Below, in pieces: positions 43,244 through 52,535 of a DNA stretch of 64,000 nucleotides. The position numbers and the translations under genes were made by a program. A model generated the notes under the pieces. It was not told the DNA's origin. It saw only the letters and a list, made by a program, of their open reading frames with translations, and did no database searches. The DNA is from Streptomyces durocortorensis (GTDB lineage Bacteria; Actinomycetota; Actinomycetes; Streptomycetales; Streptomycetaceae): NCBI RefSeq assembly GCF_031760065.1, contig NZ_CP134500.1, positions 4,216,001-4,280,000 of the forward strand. The letters are read 5' to 3'. Position 1 is the stretch's first letter. Every line of letters starts with the position of its first letter.

Positions 43244-43277
43244 TTACCGCCCTGCCCTACGTAGGGCAGGGTGGTAA
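43244..43277. promoter_or_regulatory. Near-perfect 34-base palindromic operator of vapBC
   Basis: The core CCTGCCCTACGTAGGGCAGG (43251-43270) is exactly symmetric. Extension to TTACC and GGTAA on each side leaves one mismatched pair in 17. It lies just upstream of the antitoxin gene. Confidence 0.8.
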
Positions 43278-43380
43278 ATGTGCTGCGCGCCGGTCACCAG
43301 GTGCAGGGCGCCTGAGGGTCGCTGATGGAGTCGGAGAGCTCGGGCGCACGGTAGCGGGGTGTCCGGGGCCGAAAATCATG

Positions 43381-43392
43381 CAAGCGTGCTTG
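43381..43392 (+). promoter_or_regulatory. Candidate TetR operator of the catabolic operon
   Basis: CAAGC-GT-GCTTG is a perfect 5+2+5 inverted repeat, 62 bases before the first gene start (43454). A -35-like TTGATT (43390-43395) overlaps it, with a weak -10 (CATGCT) 17 bases on. The terminal TetR gene of the operon is the natural binder. Confidence 0.5.
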
Positions 43393-43453
43393 ATTGTTTC
43401 CTGGGGCGCTGCCATGCTCCTGGGCACCACACCCGGTCCCGAGGGGAGCGCAC

Positions 43454-44260
43454 GTGTCCGCTGTCGTAGCCGTGATCGATGATCTGCGCGAGGAGGGCGA
43501 CGAACTCGACGCGCTGGTAGCGGTGTTGGACGATGTGGCCTGGCGCGGGCCGACGCCCGCCGCGGGGTGGACCGTCGCCCACCAGATCGCCCACCTCGCC
43601 TGGACCGACGCCGTCGCGCTGCTGGCGACCACCGAGCCGGAGCGGTTCGGCGACGAGGTGGCCAGGGCGCTCGCCGCCCCCGAGACCTTCGTCGACGAGG
43701 CCGCCGAGGCCCTGGTCGCCGACCACGCGCCGCACGCCCTCCTCGCACGGTGGCGGGGCGGGCGGCAGCGGCTCGACAAGGCGTTGCGGGACGCCCCGGC
43801 GGGGACCCGCATCCCCTGGTACGGCCCGCCGATGAGCGTCGCGTCCCTGGCGACCGCCCGGCTCATGGAGACCTGGGCCCACGGCCAGGACATCGCCGAC
43901 GCCCTCGGCGTCACCCGCACCCCCACCGCCCGGCTGCGGCACGTCGCACGGATCGGCGTACGGGCCCGGAACTACGCCTACGCGGTGCGCGGCACCACCC
44001 CGCCCGAGGAGGAGTTCCGCGTCGAACTCCGCTCCCCTGGCGGTGAGGTGATCGCGTACGGGCCAGAAGGCGCCGCCCAGCGCGTCACCGGGCCGCTCCT
44101 CGACTTCTGCCTCCTGGTCACCCGGCGCGCCCACCGCGCCGACCTCGCCGTCACCGCCGAGGGGCGTGAGGCCGACCAGTGGCTCTCCATCGCCCAGGCG
44201 TTCGCCGGACCCCCGGGGCCGGGCCGCCCGCCCCGCGCGGAACAGGACGGCCAACGGTGA
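43454..44260 (+). CDS. TIGR03084/maleylpyruvate-isomerase-like (DinB-fold) metal-binding protein
   Basis: The 268-residue protein has the DinB-like helices and a His metal site: AAGWTVAHQIAHLAWTD (two His) and LMETWAHGQDIADALG (a third). This is the TIGR03084 group within mycothiol-dependent-isomerase-like proteins. It is the first gene of a catabolic run, followed by an AtuA-like gene with GTGA overlap. It may bind a thiol adduct or a metal, and the reaction is unknown. The GTG at 43454 gives the family N-terminus. Confidence 0.85.
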   Translation: MSAVVAVIDDLREEGDELDALVAVLDDVAWRGPTPAAGWTVAHQIAHLAWTDAVALLATTEPERFGDEVARALAAPETFVDEAAEALVADHAPHALLARWRGGRQRLDKALRDAPAGTRIPWYGPPMSVASLATARLMETWAHGQDIADALGVTRTPTARLRHVARIGVRARNYAYAVRGTTPPEEEFRVELRSPGGEVIAYGPEGAAQRVTGPLLDFCLLVTRRAHRADLAVTAEGREADQWLSIAQAFAGPPGPGRPPRAEQDGQR

Positions 44261-45987
44261 GCGCCCCCGCCCCCCTCCGCATCGGCAACGCCTCCGGCTT
44301 CTACGGCGACCGCTTCGACGCCCTGCGCGAGATGCTCACCGGCGGCCCCCTGGACGTCCTCACCGGCGACTACCTCGCCGAGCTGACGATGCTCATCCTC
44401 GGTCGCAGCCGCCTCAAGGACCCCGAGAAGGGGTACGCCACCACCTTCCTGCGTCAGCTGGAGGAGGGGCTCGGCCTCGCCCACGACCGCGGGGTGAAGA
44501 TCGTCGCCAACGCGGGCGGCCTCAACCCGGCCGGACTCGCCGACGCTGTACGGAAGTTGGCGGCCAAGGTCGGCGTCCCCGCCCGCGTCGCCCACGTCGA
44601 GGGCGACGGCCTGCCCGTCCCGGACGGGTTCCTCACCGCCAACGCCTACCTCGGCGGCGCCGGGATCGCCGCCTGTCTGCGCGCCGGGGCCGATGTCGTC
44701 GTCACCGGCCGGGTCACCGACGCGGCCCTGGTCACCGGGCCCGCCGCCGCCCACTTCGGCTGGGGCCCGGACGATCTGGACGCCCTCGCGGGGGCCGTGG
44801 TCGCCGGGCACGTCCTGGAGTGCGGCACGCAGGCGACCGGCGGGAACTACGCCTTCTTCGGCGAGCACGACGCGCGCAGCCTGCACCGCCCCGGCTTCCC
44901 GCTCGCCGAGATCCACGCCGACGGGTCCTCCGTCATCACCAAGCACGACGGTACGGGCGGGGTCGTCGACCTCGGTACCGTCACCGCCCAACTCCTGTAC
45001 GAGACCGGGGGAGCCCGGTACGCGGGCCCCGACGTCACCGCCCGCCTCGACACCGTGGTGCTGACCCAGGACGCCCCGGACCGGGTCCGCATCCAGGGCG
45101 TACGCGGCGAGGCCCCGCCGCCCACCCTCAAGGCCGGTCTCACCCGGCTCGGCGGCTGGCGCAACGAGGTCGTCCTCGTCGTCACCGGACTCGACATCGA
45201 GGCCAAGGCCCGTCTCGCGCGGGCCCAGTTCGCCGACGCCCTGGCGCGGAGCGAGGCCCGCCCGCCCGCCGAGGTCCGCTGGGAGCTGGCCCGTACGGAC
45301 CACCCCGACGCCGACACCGAGGAGCGGGCCAGTGCCCTCCTCCGGCTCGTCGTCCGCGACCAGGACGCCGACGCGGTCGGCCGGGCCGTCTCGGGGGCCG
45401 CCGTCGAGCTCGCCCTCGGTAGCTACCCGGGCTTCCACGTCACCGCCCCGCCCGGAAAGGGCGCCCCCTACGGAGTGTTCGAGGCGATCCACGTACCGGC
45501 GGGGGAGGTCGAGCACACGGCAGTGCTGCCCGACGGGGCGCGGGAGGTCGTCGAACCGCCAGCCCGTACAAGGGAGCTGTCCGAGGTCCACGCATCGCCG
45601 CTCCCCGCCCCGTACCCCACCGGACCCACCCGACGCGCCCCCCTCGGCCTCGTCGCGGGCGCCCGCAGCGGCGACAAGGGCGGTGACGCCAACGTGGGCG
45701 TGTGGGTGCGCGACGACGACGCCTGGCGGTGGCTGGCGCACGAGCTGACCGTCGAGCGGTTCCGGGAGCTGCTGCCGGAGACCGCCGAACTCACCGTCGT
45801 ACGCCATGTCCTGCCCAACCTGCGCGCCCTGAACTTCGTCGTCCACGGCCTCCTGGGCGAGGGCGTCGCCGCGCAGGCGCGGTTCGACCCGCAGGCCAAG
45901 GCGGTCGGGGAGTGGCTGCGGTCGCGGTGGCTGCCCGTCCCCGTGGCACTGCTCGAAGACGCCCACGCCCCGGAGGTGACCGCATGA
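44257..45987 (+). CDS. AtuA-like protein (DUF1446, acyclic terpene utilisation)
   Basis: The 576-residue product has the DUF1446 domain through about residue 445 (RIGNASGFYGDRFDALREML, then ANAGGLNPAGLADAV and GRVTDAALVTGPAAAHFGWG) and a C-terminal small domain (LVAGARSGDKGGDANVGVWV) of the AtuA/LiuE-like fusion type. Members are tied to citronellol and geraniol, or leucine-isovalerate, catabolism next to acyl-CoA carboxylases, but their exact reaction is unsettled. It is coupled to the upstream gene by GTGA and to the carboxylase gene by ATGA. Confidence 0.88.
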   Translation: MSAPAPLRIGNASGFYGDRFDALREMLTGGPLDVLTGDYLAELTMLILGRSRLKDPEKGYATTFLRQLEEGLGLAHDRGVKIVANAGGLNPAGLADAVRKLAAKVGVPARVAHVEGDGLPVPDGFLTANAYLGGAGIAACLRAGADVVVTGRVTDAALVTGPAAAHFGWGPDDLDALAGAVVAGHVLECGTQATGGNYAFFGEHDARSLHRPGFPLAEIHADGSSVITKHDGTGGVVDLGTVTAQLLYETGGARYAGPDVTARLDTVVLTQDAPDRVRIQGVRGEAPPPTLKAGLTRLGGWRNEVVLVVTGLDIEAKARLARAQFADALARSEARPPAEVRWELARTDHPDADTEERASALLRLVVRDQDADAVGRAVSGAAVELALGSYPGFHVTAPPGKGAPYGVFEAIHVPAGEVEHTAVLPDGAREVVEPPARTRELSEVHASPLPAPYPTGPTRRAPLGLVAGARSGDKGGDANVGVWVRDDDAWRWLAHELTVERFRELLPETAELTVVRHVLPNLRALNFVVHGLLGEGVAAQARFDPQAKAVGEWLRSRWLPVPVALLEDAHAPEVTA

Positions 45988-47591
45988 CCGTCCTGCCCAC
46001 CGGGCTCGACACCAACAGCCCCGAATACGCGGCGAATCGGGCCGCCATGGCAGAGAAGCTCGCCGCACTGGAGGCCGAGCACGCCAAGGCGCTCGCGGGC
46101 GGCGGCGAGAAGTACGTGGCCCGGCACCGAGGGCGCGGCAAGCTCCCCGCACGGGAGCGGATCGAGCTGCTGGTCGACCCCGACACCCCGTTCCTGGAGC
46201 TGTCGCCGCTGGCCGCCTGGGGCAGCGCCTCCCCCGAGTACACGGTGGGCGCCTCGCTCGTCACCGGGATCGGGGTGGTGGAGGGCGTCGAGTGCCTGAT
46301 CACCGCCAACGACCCGACCGTACGCGGCGGGGCATCGAACCCCTGGACGCTGAAGAAGGCCCTGCGCGCCAACGAGATCGCCTTCGCCAACCGGCTGCCG
46401 TGTATCAGCCTCGTCGAGTCGGGCGGCGCCGACCTGCCGTCCCAGAAGGAGATCTTCATCCCGGGCGGTGCCCTGTTCCGGGACATCACCAGGCTCTCGG
46501 CCGCCGGAATCCCCACCGTGGCCGTCGTGTTCGGCAACTCCACCGCCGGAGGCGCGTACGTCCCCGGGATGTCCGACCACACCGTGATGATCAAGGAGCG
46601 GTCCAAGGTCTTCCTCGGCGGACCGCCCCTGGTGAAGATGGCGACCGGCGAGGAGAGCGACGACGAGTCCCTCGGCGGGGCCGAGATGCACGCCCGTACG
46701 TCGGGTCTCGCCGACCACTTCGCCGTCGACGAGCACGACGCGCTCCGGCAGGCCCGGCGTATCGTCGCCCGGCTCAACTGGCGCAAGGCGCACCCCGATC
46801 CGGGGCCCGCCGAGCCGCCGAAGTACGACGAGGACGAGCTGCTCGGCATGGTGCCGGGCGACCTGAAGGCGCCCTTCGACCCGCGCGAGGTCATCGCCCG
46901 GCTGGTCGACGGCTCGGACTTCGACGCGTTCAAGCCGCTGTACGGGACGAGCCTGGTCACGGGGTGGGCCCGGCTGCACGGGTATCCCGTCGGGATTCTC
47001 GCCAACGCGCAGGGCGTGCTGTTCAGCGAGGAGTCGCAGAAGGCGGCCCAGTTCATCCAGCTCGCCAACCAGCGTGACATTCCGCTGCTCTTCCTCCACA
47101 ACACCACTGGCTACATGGTCGGCAAGGAGTACGAGCAGGGCGGCATCATCAAGCACGGCGCGATGATGATCAACGCGGTCGCCAACTCCGGAGTCCCGCA
47201 TCTGTCGGTCCTGATGGGCGCCTCGTACGGGGCCGGGCACTACGGCATGTGCGGCCGCGCCTACGACCCGCGCTTCCTCTTCGCCTGGCCGAGCAGCAAG
47301 TCCGCAGTCATGGGCCCGCAGCAGCTCGCGGGTGTGCTCTCCATCGTCGCCCGCGCGTCGGCCGCCGCGAAGGGGCAGCCGTACGACGACGAGGCGGACG
47401 CGGGGCTGCGCGCGATGGTGGAGCAGCAGATCGAGGCGGAGTCGCTGCCGATGTTCCTGTCCGGGCGGCTGTACGACGACGGGGTCATCGACCCGCGCGA
47501 CACCCGGACCGTCCTCGGGATGTGCCTGTCCGCGATCCACACCGCACCGGTCGAGGGCGCCCGCGGCGGCTTCGGCGTCTTCCGGATGTGA
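45984..47591 (+). CDS. Acyl-CoA carboxylase beta (carboxyltransferase) subunit
   Basis: The 535-residue protein has the crotonase-like fold with VFGNSTAGGAYVPGMSDHTV and MGASYGAGHYGMCGRAY as oxyanion and CoA-binding loops, in the methylcrotonyl/geranyl-CoA carboxylase clade. It transfers CO2 from biotin to a beta-methyl enoyl-CoA. It pairs with the biotin carboxylase/carrier subunit encoded next. Its start overlaps the AtuA stop (ATGA). Whether the substrate is methylcrotonyl-CoA or a longer terpenoid cannot be settled from sequence. Confidence 0.93.
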   Translation: MTVLPTGLDTNSPEYAANRAAMAEKLAALEAEHAKALAGGGEKYVARHRGRGKLPARERIELLVDPDTPFLELSPLAAWGSASPEYTVGASLVTGIGVVEGVECLITANDPTVRGGASNPWTLKKALRANEIAFANRLPCISLVESGGADLPSQKEIFIPGGALFRDITRLSAAGIPTVAVVFGNSTAGGAYVPGMSDHTVMIKERSKVFLGGPPLVKMATGEESDDESLGGAEMHARTSGLADHFAVDEHDALRQARRIVARLNWRKAHPDPGPAEPPKYDEDELLGMVPGDLKAPFDPREVIARLVDGSDFDAFKPLYGTSLVTGWARLHGYPVGILANAQGVLFSEESQKAAQFIQLANQRDIPLLFLHNTTGYMVGKEYEQGGIIKHGAMMINAVANSGVPHLSVLMGASYGAGHYGMCGRAYDPRFLFAWPSSKSAVMGPQQLAGVLSIVARASAAAKGQPYDDEADAGLRAMVEQQIEAESLPMFLSGRLYDDGVIDPRDTRTVLGMCLSAIHTAPVEGARGGFGVFRM

Positions 47592-47610
47592 CCCGCGCAT
47601 GAGGAGAGAC

Positions 47611-49593
47611 GTGATCGACACGCTGCTCGTCGCCAACCGGGGCGAGATCGCCTGCCGGATCTTCCGCACCTGCCGGGAGGTGGGCATCGCCACCGTCGCC
47701 GTGTACTCCGACGCGGACGCCGACGCCCTCCACGTACGGGAGGCGGACCTCGCCGTACGCCTGCCGGGCTCGGCCCCCGCCGACACCTATCTGCGCGGCG
47801 ACCTCGTCGTGGCCGCCGCGCTGGCCGCGGGGGCGGATGCCGTGCACCCCGGCTACGGCTTCCTCTCCGAGAACGCCGCCTTCGCCGCCGCCGTACAGGA
47901 CGCGGGCCTGGCGTGGGTCGGCCCGCCGGTGAAGGCCATCGAGCTGATGGCTTCCAAGACCCGCGCCAAGGAGCTGATGGCCGGGGCGGGGGTACCGCTG
48001 CTGGCCCCCGTCGACCCGGCGGCGGCGGGCGAGGGCGACCTGCCGCTGCTGCTGAAGGCGGCCTCCGGCGGGGGTGGCCGCGGAATGCGGATCGTGCGCG
48101 AACTCCAGGCGCTTCCACATGAGTTGAGAGAGGCTGCCGCCGAGGCCGCGTCCGCCTTCGGGGACGGGGAGGTCTTCGCGGAGCCGTACGTGGAGCGCGG
48201 CCGGCACGTCGAGGTCCAGGTCATGGCGGACCGGTACGGCACCGTGTGGGCGCTCGGGACCCGGGACTGCTCGCTCCAGCGCCGCCACCAGAAGGTCATC
48301 GAGGAGGCCCCGGCGCCCGGCCTGGACGCGGCCCTGCGCACCCGGCTCCACGAGGCTGCGGTGGCGGCGGCGCGGGCGGTGGGCTACCGGGGCGCGGGGA
48401 CCGTGGAGTTCCTGGTCTCCGCCGAGGGGCGGCCGTACTTCCTGGAGATGAACACCCGCCTCCAGGTCGAACACCCGGTGACGGAAGCCGTGTTCGGCGT
48501 GGACCTGGTCGCGCTCCAACTGCGCGTGGCGGAGGGGGAGCCGCTGCCCGCGCCGGGACCCCCGCAGGCGGTCGGCCACGCGGTCGAGGCCCGGCTCTAT
48601 GCCGAGGACCCCGCGCGCGACTGGCAGCCGCAGACCGGGGCACTGCTCGCGCTGGAGGTGCCGGAGGCGCCCGGCCTGCGCCTGGACACGGGGTACGTGG
48701 GCGGCGACACCATCGGTGTGCACTACGACCCGATGCTCGCGAAGGTCATCGCCCACGCCCCGACCCGCCCCGAAGCGGTCCGGCTGCTGGCCCGTGCCCT
48801 GGAGCGCGCCCGCATCCACGGCCCGGTCACCAACCGCGAACTGCTCGTACGTTCGTTGCGCCACCCGGACTTCGCGGCGGGCCGGCTCGACACGGGCTTC
48901 TACGACCGGCACCTGGCGGACCTGACCGCCCCGGGAGCCGGCGACCCCGGCGTCGCCGCCCTCGCCGCCGCCCTCGCGGAAGCCGCACGCGCCACGAGAT
49001 CCCCGGGCCCCGCCCCCGCCCGCTTCGGCGCCTGGCGCAACGTCCCCTCGCAGCCCCAGGTCAAGCGCTACCGCAGCGAGCCGGCCGGCGTCGAGTACGA
49101 GATCGCCTACCGCACCCCGCGCACCGGCACCCCGGAGCCGCACGAGGCACCCGGCGTCCGGGTCCTCGCCGCGACCCCCGACCGGGTCACCCTCGAACTG
49201 GACGGCGTGACCAGGCACTTCAGCATCACCACCGACCGTGACCGCGACCGCCGCCGACTCCACGTGGACACCGCCCACGCCTCGTACACCTTCACCGCCC
49301 TGCCCCGCTTCACCGACCCCGCCACGCACGCCGACCCCGGCTCCCTCCTCGCCCCCATGCCCGGCACCGTCGTCCGCCTCGCGGAGGGCCTCGCCGCCGG
49401 GGCGGCCGTGGCAGCCGGGCAGCCGCTGATCTGGCTGGAGGCGATGAAGATGGAGCACCGCATCCTCGCCCCCGCCTCCGGCACCCTCACCGCCCTGCAC
49501 GCCGCCCCCGGCCACCAGGTCGAGGTGGGCGCGCTGCTCGCCGTGGTCCAGGAGGACCTGGGCCCCGCCCCCGCAACGGAGGAGAACGCATGA
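47611..49593 (+). CDS. Acyl-CoA carboxylase alpha (biotin carboxylase/carrier) subunit
   Basis: The 660-residue protein has the biotin carboxylase domain (VANRGEIACRIFRTCRE, HPGYGFLSENAAFA, ATP loop AASGGGGRGMRIV, active site EMNTRLQVEHPVTE) to about 445, a linker, and a C-terminal biotinyl domain with the lysine motif EAMKMEH near 615. The GTG at 47611 has GAGGAG 5 bases upstream, and an ATG at 47599 would give a longer start. It supplies carboxybiotin to the beta subunit encoded just upstream. The next gene overlaps by ATGA. Confidence 0.93.
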   Translation: MIDTLLVANRGEIACRIFRTCREVGIATVAVYSDADADALHVREADLAVRLPGSAPADTYLRGDLVVAAALAAGADAVHPGYGFLSENAAFAAAVQDAGLAWVGPPVKAIELMASKTRAKELMAGAGVPLLAPVDPAAAGEGDLPLLLKAASGGGGRGMRIVRELQALPHELREAAAEAASAFGDGEVFAEPYVERGRHVEVQVMADRYGTVWALGTRDCSLQRRHQKVIEEAPAPGLDAALRTRLHEAAVAAARAVGYRGAGTVEFLVSAEGRPYFLEMNTRLQVEHPVTEAVFGVDLVALQLRVAEGEPLPAPGPPQAVGHAVEARLYAEDPARDWQPQTGALLALEVPEAPGLRLDTGYVGGDTIGVHYDPMLAKVIAHAPTRPEAVRLLARALERARIHGPVTNRELLVRSLRHPDFAAGRLDTGFYDRHLADLTAPGAGDPGVAALAAALAEAARATRSPGPAPARFGAWRNVPSQPQVKRYRSEPAGVEYEIAYRTPRTGTPEPHEAPGVRVLAATPDRVTLELDGVTRHFSITTDRDRDRRRLHVDTAHASYTFTALPRFTDPATHADPGSLLAPMPGTVVRLAEGLAAGAAVAAGQPLIWLEAMKMEHRILAPASGTLTALHAAPGHQVEVGALLAVVQEDLGPAPATEENA

Positions 49594-50750
49594 GCACCGT
49601 CCTCGAAACCGAAGAGCACCAGGCGCTGCGCGCCGCCGTCGCCGCCCTCGGAAAGCGGTACGGGCGCGACTACATGACCACCGTCGTCCGCGAGGGCTCC
49701 CACACCCACGAGCTGTGGGCCGAGGCCGCCAAACTCGGCTACCTCGGGGTGAACCTTCCCGAGGAGTACGGCGGCGGAGGCGGCGGCATGGCGGAACTCT
49801 CCATCGTCCTGGAGGAGTTGGGGGCGGCAGGCTCGCCGCTCCTGATGATGATCGTGTCGCCCGCGATCTGCGGCACGGTCATCGCCCGCTTCGGCACGGA
49901 CGAACAGAAGCGGAAGTGGCTGCCGGGCCTGGCGGACGGGAGCCTCACCATGGCCTTCGGTATCACCGAGCCGGACGCCGGGTCCAACTCCCACCGGATC
50001 ACCACGACCGCCCGCCGCGAGGGCGCGGACTGGGTACTCACCGGCCGCAAGGTCTTCGTCTCCGGTGTCGATATGGCCGATGCCACCCTGATCGTGGGCC
50101 GCACGGCAGACGCCCGCTCGGGCAAGCTGAAGCCCTGCCTCTTCATCGTCCCGCGTAACGCCCCCGGCTTCGGACGCAACCGGATCGAGATGGAACTCCA
50201 CGCCCCCGAGAAGCAGTTCGAACTCGTGCTGGACGACGTACGGCTCCCCGCCGACGCCCTGGTCGGCGACGAGGACGCGGGCCTCCTCCAGCTCTTCGCC
50301 GGGCTGAACCCCGAGCGGATCATGACGGCCGCCTTCGCCATCGGGATGGGCCGCTTCGCGCTCGGCAGGGCCGTGGAGTACGCCCGTACGCGCCAGGTCT
50401 GGAAGGACCCCATCGGCGCTCACCAGGCCATCGCGCACCCGCTCGCCACCGCGCACATCGACCTCGAACTGTCGCGCCTGATGATGCAGAAGGCCGCCCG
50501 GCTGTACGACGACGGCGACGACGCCGGGGCGGGCGAGGCGGCGAACATGGCGAAGTACGCGGCGGGCGAGGCGTGCGTGAAGGCGGTCGACCAGGCGGTC
50601 CACACGCTCGGCGGCAACGGCCTGACCCGCGAGTACGGACTCGCGTCCCTGATCACCGCGTCCCGGGTGGCCCGGATCGCCCCGGTCAGCCGGGAGATGA
50701 TCCTCAACTACGTCTCGCACCAGTCGCTGGGCCTGCCGAAGTCGTACTGA
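49590..50750 (+). CDS. Acyl-CoA dehydrogenase
   Basis: The 386-residue flavoprotein has the ACAD motifs: LPEEYGGGGGGMAELSIVLE, FGITEPDAGSNSHRITTTA (flavin site) and VHTLGGNGLTREYG. It should oxidise an acyl-CoA, probably isovaleryl-CoA-like or citronellyl-CoA-like, to the enoyl-CoA that the carboxylase takes. It overlaps the alpha subunit gene (ATGA). The catalytic base is not one I can fix without alignment. Electrons go to ETF. It ends the first transcription-coupled group. Confidence 0.92.
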   Translation: MSTVLETEEHQALRAAVAALGKRYGRDYMTTVVREGSHTHELWAEAAKLGYLGVNLPEEYGGGGGGMAELSIVLEELGAAGSPLLMMIVSPAICGTVIARFGTDEQKRKWLPGLADGSLTMAFGITEPDAGSNSHRITTTARREGADWVLTGRKVFVSGVDMADATLIVGRTADARSGKLKPCLFIVPRNAPGFGRNRIEMELHAPEKQFELVLDDVRLPADALVGDEDAGLLQLFAGLNPERIMTAAFAIGMGRFALGRAVEYARTRQVWKDPIGAHQAIAHPLATAHIDLELSRLMMQKAARLYDDGDDAGAGEAANMAKYAAGEACVKAVDQAVHTLGGNGLTREYGLASLITASRVARIAPVSREMILNYVSHQSLGLPKSY

Positions 50751-50951
50751 CCGAACACGTACCGCCGAAGCCGTACCAGGCGAAGCCGCGCGAGCCGAGT
50801 CGCACCAGAGGGCGGCCCGGAGTGAAGAAGCCCGTCCGACCTCTCCCCCTACCGCCCCCGCAGGGGTGATTCTGTCCCTCCACACCCGCACGGCGTCCCT
50901 GGCGCTCCGGAGCCCCCGGAGCGCCGGGGCCCGCGACGACAGGGGTCCGCC
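50751..50951 (+). promoter_or_regulatory. Gap with a 10-bp hairpin before the ligase gene
   Basis: GGCGCTCCGG-AGCCC-CCGGAGCGCC (50901-50925) is a perfect stem with a 5-base loop, ending 26 bases before the ligase start. It could be a terminator of the first group with a promoter for the second, or an attenuator. No gene is seen. Confidence 0.5.
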
Positions 50952-52535
50952 ATGGTGTTCCGCAGTGAGTACGCAGACGTACCGGCCCTCGACCTGCCCA
51001 TCCACGAAGCGGTCCTCGGCGGGGCCGCTCAGCTCGGTGACACCGTCGCCCTGATCGACGGTACGAACGGCAACTCCCTCACGTACGCGCAGCTCGACGC
51101 CTTCCACCGGCGCATCGCCGCCGCGCTCGCCGACGCGGGGCTGAACCAGGGCGACGTGCTCGCCCTCCACAGCCCGAACACCATCGCGTACCCGGCGGTC
51201 TTCTACGGCGCCACACGCGCCGGGGCGTCCGTCACGACGGTCCACCCGCTCGCGACGGCCGAGGAGTTCGCCAAACAGATCGGCGACAGCGGGGCGCGCT
51301 GGATCGTGACGGTCTCCCCGCTCCTGGAGACGGCCCGGCGGGCGGCCGAACTGGCGGGTGGCGTCAGCGAGATCTACGTCTGCGACCGGGCGGAGGGCCA
51401 CACCTCCATCCTGGACATGCTGTCCTCCACCGCTCCCGAGCCGCAGATCACCATCGACCCCGGCCAGGACGTGGCGGCACTCCCGTACAGCTCCGGCACG
51501 ACCGGCACGCCCAAGGGCGTGATGCTCACGCACCGGTCGATCGGCACGAACCTGGAGCAGCTGCGCCCGGTCATGCCCATGACCGAGGGAGAGCGCATCC
51601 TCGCGGTCCTGCCGTTCTTCCACATCTACGGCCTGACGGCGCTCATGAACGCCCCGCTGCGCTGCGGCTCGACGGTCGTCGTCCTGCCCCGCTTCGACCT
51701 GACGCAGTTCCTGGAGACCATCCAGACCCACCGGATCACGGCCCTGTACGTGGCTCCGCCGATCGTGCTGGCGCTGGCGAAGCACCCGCTGGTAGGTGAG
51801 TACGACCTGTCCTCGCTCCAGTACATCGTCAGCGCCGCGGCCCCGCTGGACGCCGAGCTGGCGGCCGCGTGCTCGGCCCGGCTGGGAGTGCCGCCGGTGC
51901 GGCAGGCGTACGGGATGACGGAGCTGTCGCCCGGTACGCACGTGGTGCCGCTCTCCGCCGAGCGGCCGCCGCCGGGCACGGTCGGCAAGCTGCTGCCGGG
52001 TACGCAGATGCGGATCGTGTCCCTGGAGGACCCGGCGAAGGACGCCGCGCCGGGCACGGACGGCGAGATCCTCATCCGCGGCCCCCAGGTGATGAAGGGC
52101 TACCTGGGCCGCCCGGACGCCACCGCCGCGATGATCGACGGGGACGGCTGGGTGCACACCGGGGACGTCGGCCGTATCGACGAGGACGGCTGGCTGTACG
52201 TCGTCGACCGCGTGAAGGAGCTGATCAAGTACAAGGGCTACCAGGTCGCCCCCGCCGAGCTGGAGGCCCTGCTGCTGACCCACGGGCAGGTGGCGGACGC
52301 GGCGGTGATCGGGGTGTACGACGCCGAGGGCAACGAGGTCCCGAAGGCGTTCCTGGTCAGGAGCGCGGGGGCGGACGACCTGACGGCGGAGGACGTCATG
52401 GCGTACGTCGCCGAACGCGTCGCCCCCTACAAGAAGGTGAGGCAGGCCGAGTTCATCGAGGCGGTGCCGCGTGCCGCCTCGGGCAAGATCCTCCGGCGCG
52501 AGCTGCGCGACCGGGAGAAGACGGAGGAGAAGTGA
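50952..52535 (+). CDS. AMP-forming acyl-CoA ligase (4-coumarate:CoA ligase-like)
   Basis: The 527-residue enzyme has the P-loop SSGTTGTPKGVMLTHR near residue 180, the adenylate motif YGMTELSPG, the core TGDVGRIDEDGWLYVVDR, and the C-terminal lysine in PRAASGKILRREL. The ligase activates a carboxylic acid to its CoA thioester, the entry step of the route. The ATG at 50952 follows an AGGGG purine run at 50941-50945. It overlaps the enoyl-CoA hydratase gene (GTGA). The 4CL-like body is also found on medium-chain and terpenoid acids. Confidence 0.92.
   Translation: MVFRSEYADVPALDLPIHEAVLGGAAQLGDTVALIDGTNGNSLTYAQLDAFHRRIAAALADAGLNQGDVLALHSPNTIAYPAVFYGATRAGASVTTVHPLATAEEFAKQIGDSGARWIVTVSPLLETARRAAELAGGVSEIYVCDRAEGHTSILDMLSSTAPEPQITIDPGQDVAALPYSSGTTGTPKGVMLTHRSIGTNLEQLRPVMPMTEGERILAVLPFFHIYGLTALMNAPLRCGSTVVVLPRFDLTQFLETIQTHRITALYVAPPIVLALAKHPLVGEYDLSSLQYIVSAAAPLDAELAAACSARLGVPPVRQAYGMTELSPGTHVVPLSAERPPPGTVGKLLPGTQMRIVSLEDPAKDAAPGTDGEILIRGPQVMKGYLGRPDATAAMIDGDGWVHTGDVGRIDEDGWLYVVDRVKELIKYKGYQVAPAELEALLLTHGQVADAAVIGVYDAEGNEVPKAFLVRSAGADDLTAEDVMAYVAERVAPYKKVRQAEFIEAVPRAASGKILRRELRDREKTEEK

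Noticed and set aside
49107..52283. A 1058-residue minus-strand frame across three catabolic genes
   Set aside because: A very long antisense frame is expected in high-GC DNA; it spans three well-supported plus-strand genes and shows no family motif.
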